DNA from: Acidimicrobiales bacterium | GTDB lineage: Bacteria > Actinomycetota > Acidimicrobiia > Acidimicrobiales > MedAcidi-G1 | Length of the DNA: 63,976 nucleotides | Assembly (NCBI GenBank): GCA_029245675.1 | Contig: JAQWOV010000024.1 | Location: 1-63,976 of the forward strand | Reading direction: 5' to 3' | Shown: piece by piece, positions 63,750-63,976 of the stretch | Layout of the letters: each line of letters opens with the position of its first letter | How positions within the stretch are numbered: the first letter of the stretch is position 1 | The notes under the pieces: model-generated | Databases searched by the model: none | The model's input: only the letters and a program-made list of their open reading frames with translations | What the model was told of the DNA's origin: nothing | Translations under genes and position numbers: made by a program

Positions 63750-63869
63750 GCGCTGTACTGCTACGGTCTTTGGGAGCGTTCAATTATTTATCGAAATAAA
63801 AAATTGAGCACGGAGGACTACCCACAAAAGTCCGACAGGGGGTCGGAGGTTCAAATCCTCTCATCCCGA
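63750..63869 (+). repeat. tRNA-Pro 3'-end repeat, copy C, interrupted by 59 bases
   Basis: The left part (63750-63777) repeats copy B's extension and the TTTGGGAGC of the anticodon arm. After a 59-base insert (63778-63836) the match resumes with AGGGGGTCGG and runs to CATCCCGA (63837-63869). The insert contains an imperfect hairpin (CAATTATTT / AAATAA...AATTG) and GGACT/AGTCC. The 281 bases between 63616 and the next gene hold only this element. Confidence 0.7.
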
Positions 63870-63897
63870 CCAGTTTTTTGGGAGGTAACCCAGCGTT

Positions 63898-63976
63898 ATG
63901 AAGCACTTGATTGGCGGTATTGATTTCGGCGAAGGACCGCGCTGGCATAACGGGCGGCTTTGGTATTCGGATTTTC
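63898..63976 (+). CDS. SMP-30/gluconolactonase-like protein (partial, cut by window end)
   Basis: Only 26 codons are visible. ATG 63898 has TGGGAGG upstream, and the N-terminus FGEGPRWHNGRLWYSDF matches the first blade of the SMP-30/gluconolactonase/LRE beta propeller, where the Glu is a metal ligand. The fold hydrolyses lactones or similar esters. The composition is somewhat richer in GC than the SHOCT cassettes. Confidence 0.7.
   Translation, partial: MKHLIGGIDFGEGPRWHNGRLWYSDF

Overview
The window looks like a contig from a low-GC, marine-type actinobacterium, probably an Acidimicrobiia-like lineage. The evidence is an S-(hydroxymethyl)mycothiol dehydrogenase (mycothiol is the actinobacterial thiol), an LLM-class F420-type oxidoreductase, CarD, a SufU-type iron-sulfur scaffold, a TIGR03252-like HhH-GPD protein, short intergenic gaps and many ATGA-type overlaps. 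The lineage is inference, because the window holds no rRNA gene or other phylogenetic marker.

Bases 1-7300 differ in composition: hand-counted 60-base samples give 60% GC in the glycosyltransferase at 6.1 kb and 43% in its relative at 7.6 kb. The high-GC part carries tRNA-Val, an inositol-monophosphatase-family enzyme, a nitroreductase-SRPBCC fusion with unfused versions of both domains beside it, a polytopic membrane protein, tRNA-Met, a GT2-GtrA protein and tRNA-Asn. Just after tRNA-Asn the composition drops and a second GT2-GtrA protein follows. This is either a tandem paralogue pair with transfer, or an assembly chimera joined near the tRNA.

From 7.4 to 36.8 kb: dnaG-rpoD, a mitochondrial-type aconitase, a DCC/DoxX pair, a phytanoyl-CoA dioxygenase preceded by an unexplained structured element, amidohydrolase-CobW, RNase HI, GDP-fucose synthase and acyl-CoA dehydrogenase. 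Next come two convergent suf clusters (sufC-sufS-sufU on plus; sufD-Rieske-sufC on minus), a biotin carrier and carboxyltransferase pair, a selenocysteine-containing SelD (in-frame UGA plus a hairpin) downstream of a cysteine-desulfurase-like protein, then AceK, Rpe and ClpP.

From 36.8 to 58.3 kb: tRNA-Leu abutting a PAS-GGDEF-EAL protein, rdgB-rph, smpB, a large secreted subtilase, tmRNA, mycothiol-dependent formaldehyde oxidation, a FabH-like enzyme, a methionine-sulfhydrylation-type enzyme, proS, carD, a universal stress protein, a DNA alkyl repair enzyme and an enoyl-CoA hydratase. smpB and ssrA together supply trans-translation.

From 58.3 kb to the end lies the most unusual part. A 1060-residue secreted, acidic repeat protein overlaps a pentapeptide-repeat lipoprotein gene. 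An intact tRNA-Pro is then followed by two short cassettes, each ending in a further copy of the tRNA-Pro 3' end and each carrying SHOCT-domain genes or fragments. This looks like two serial integrations at one tRNA site. The window ends within an SMP-30/gluconolactonase-like gene.
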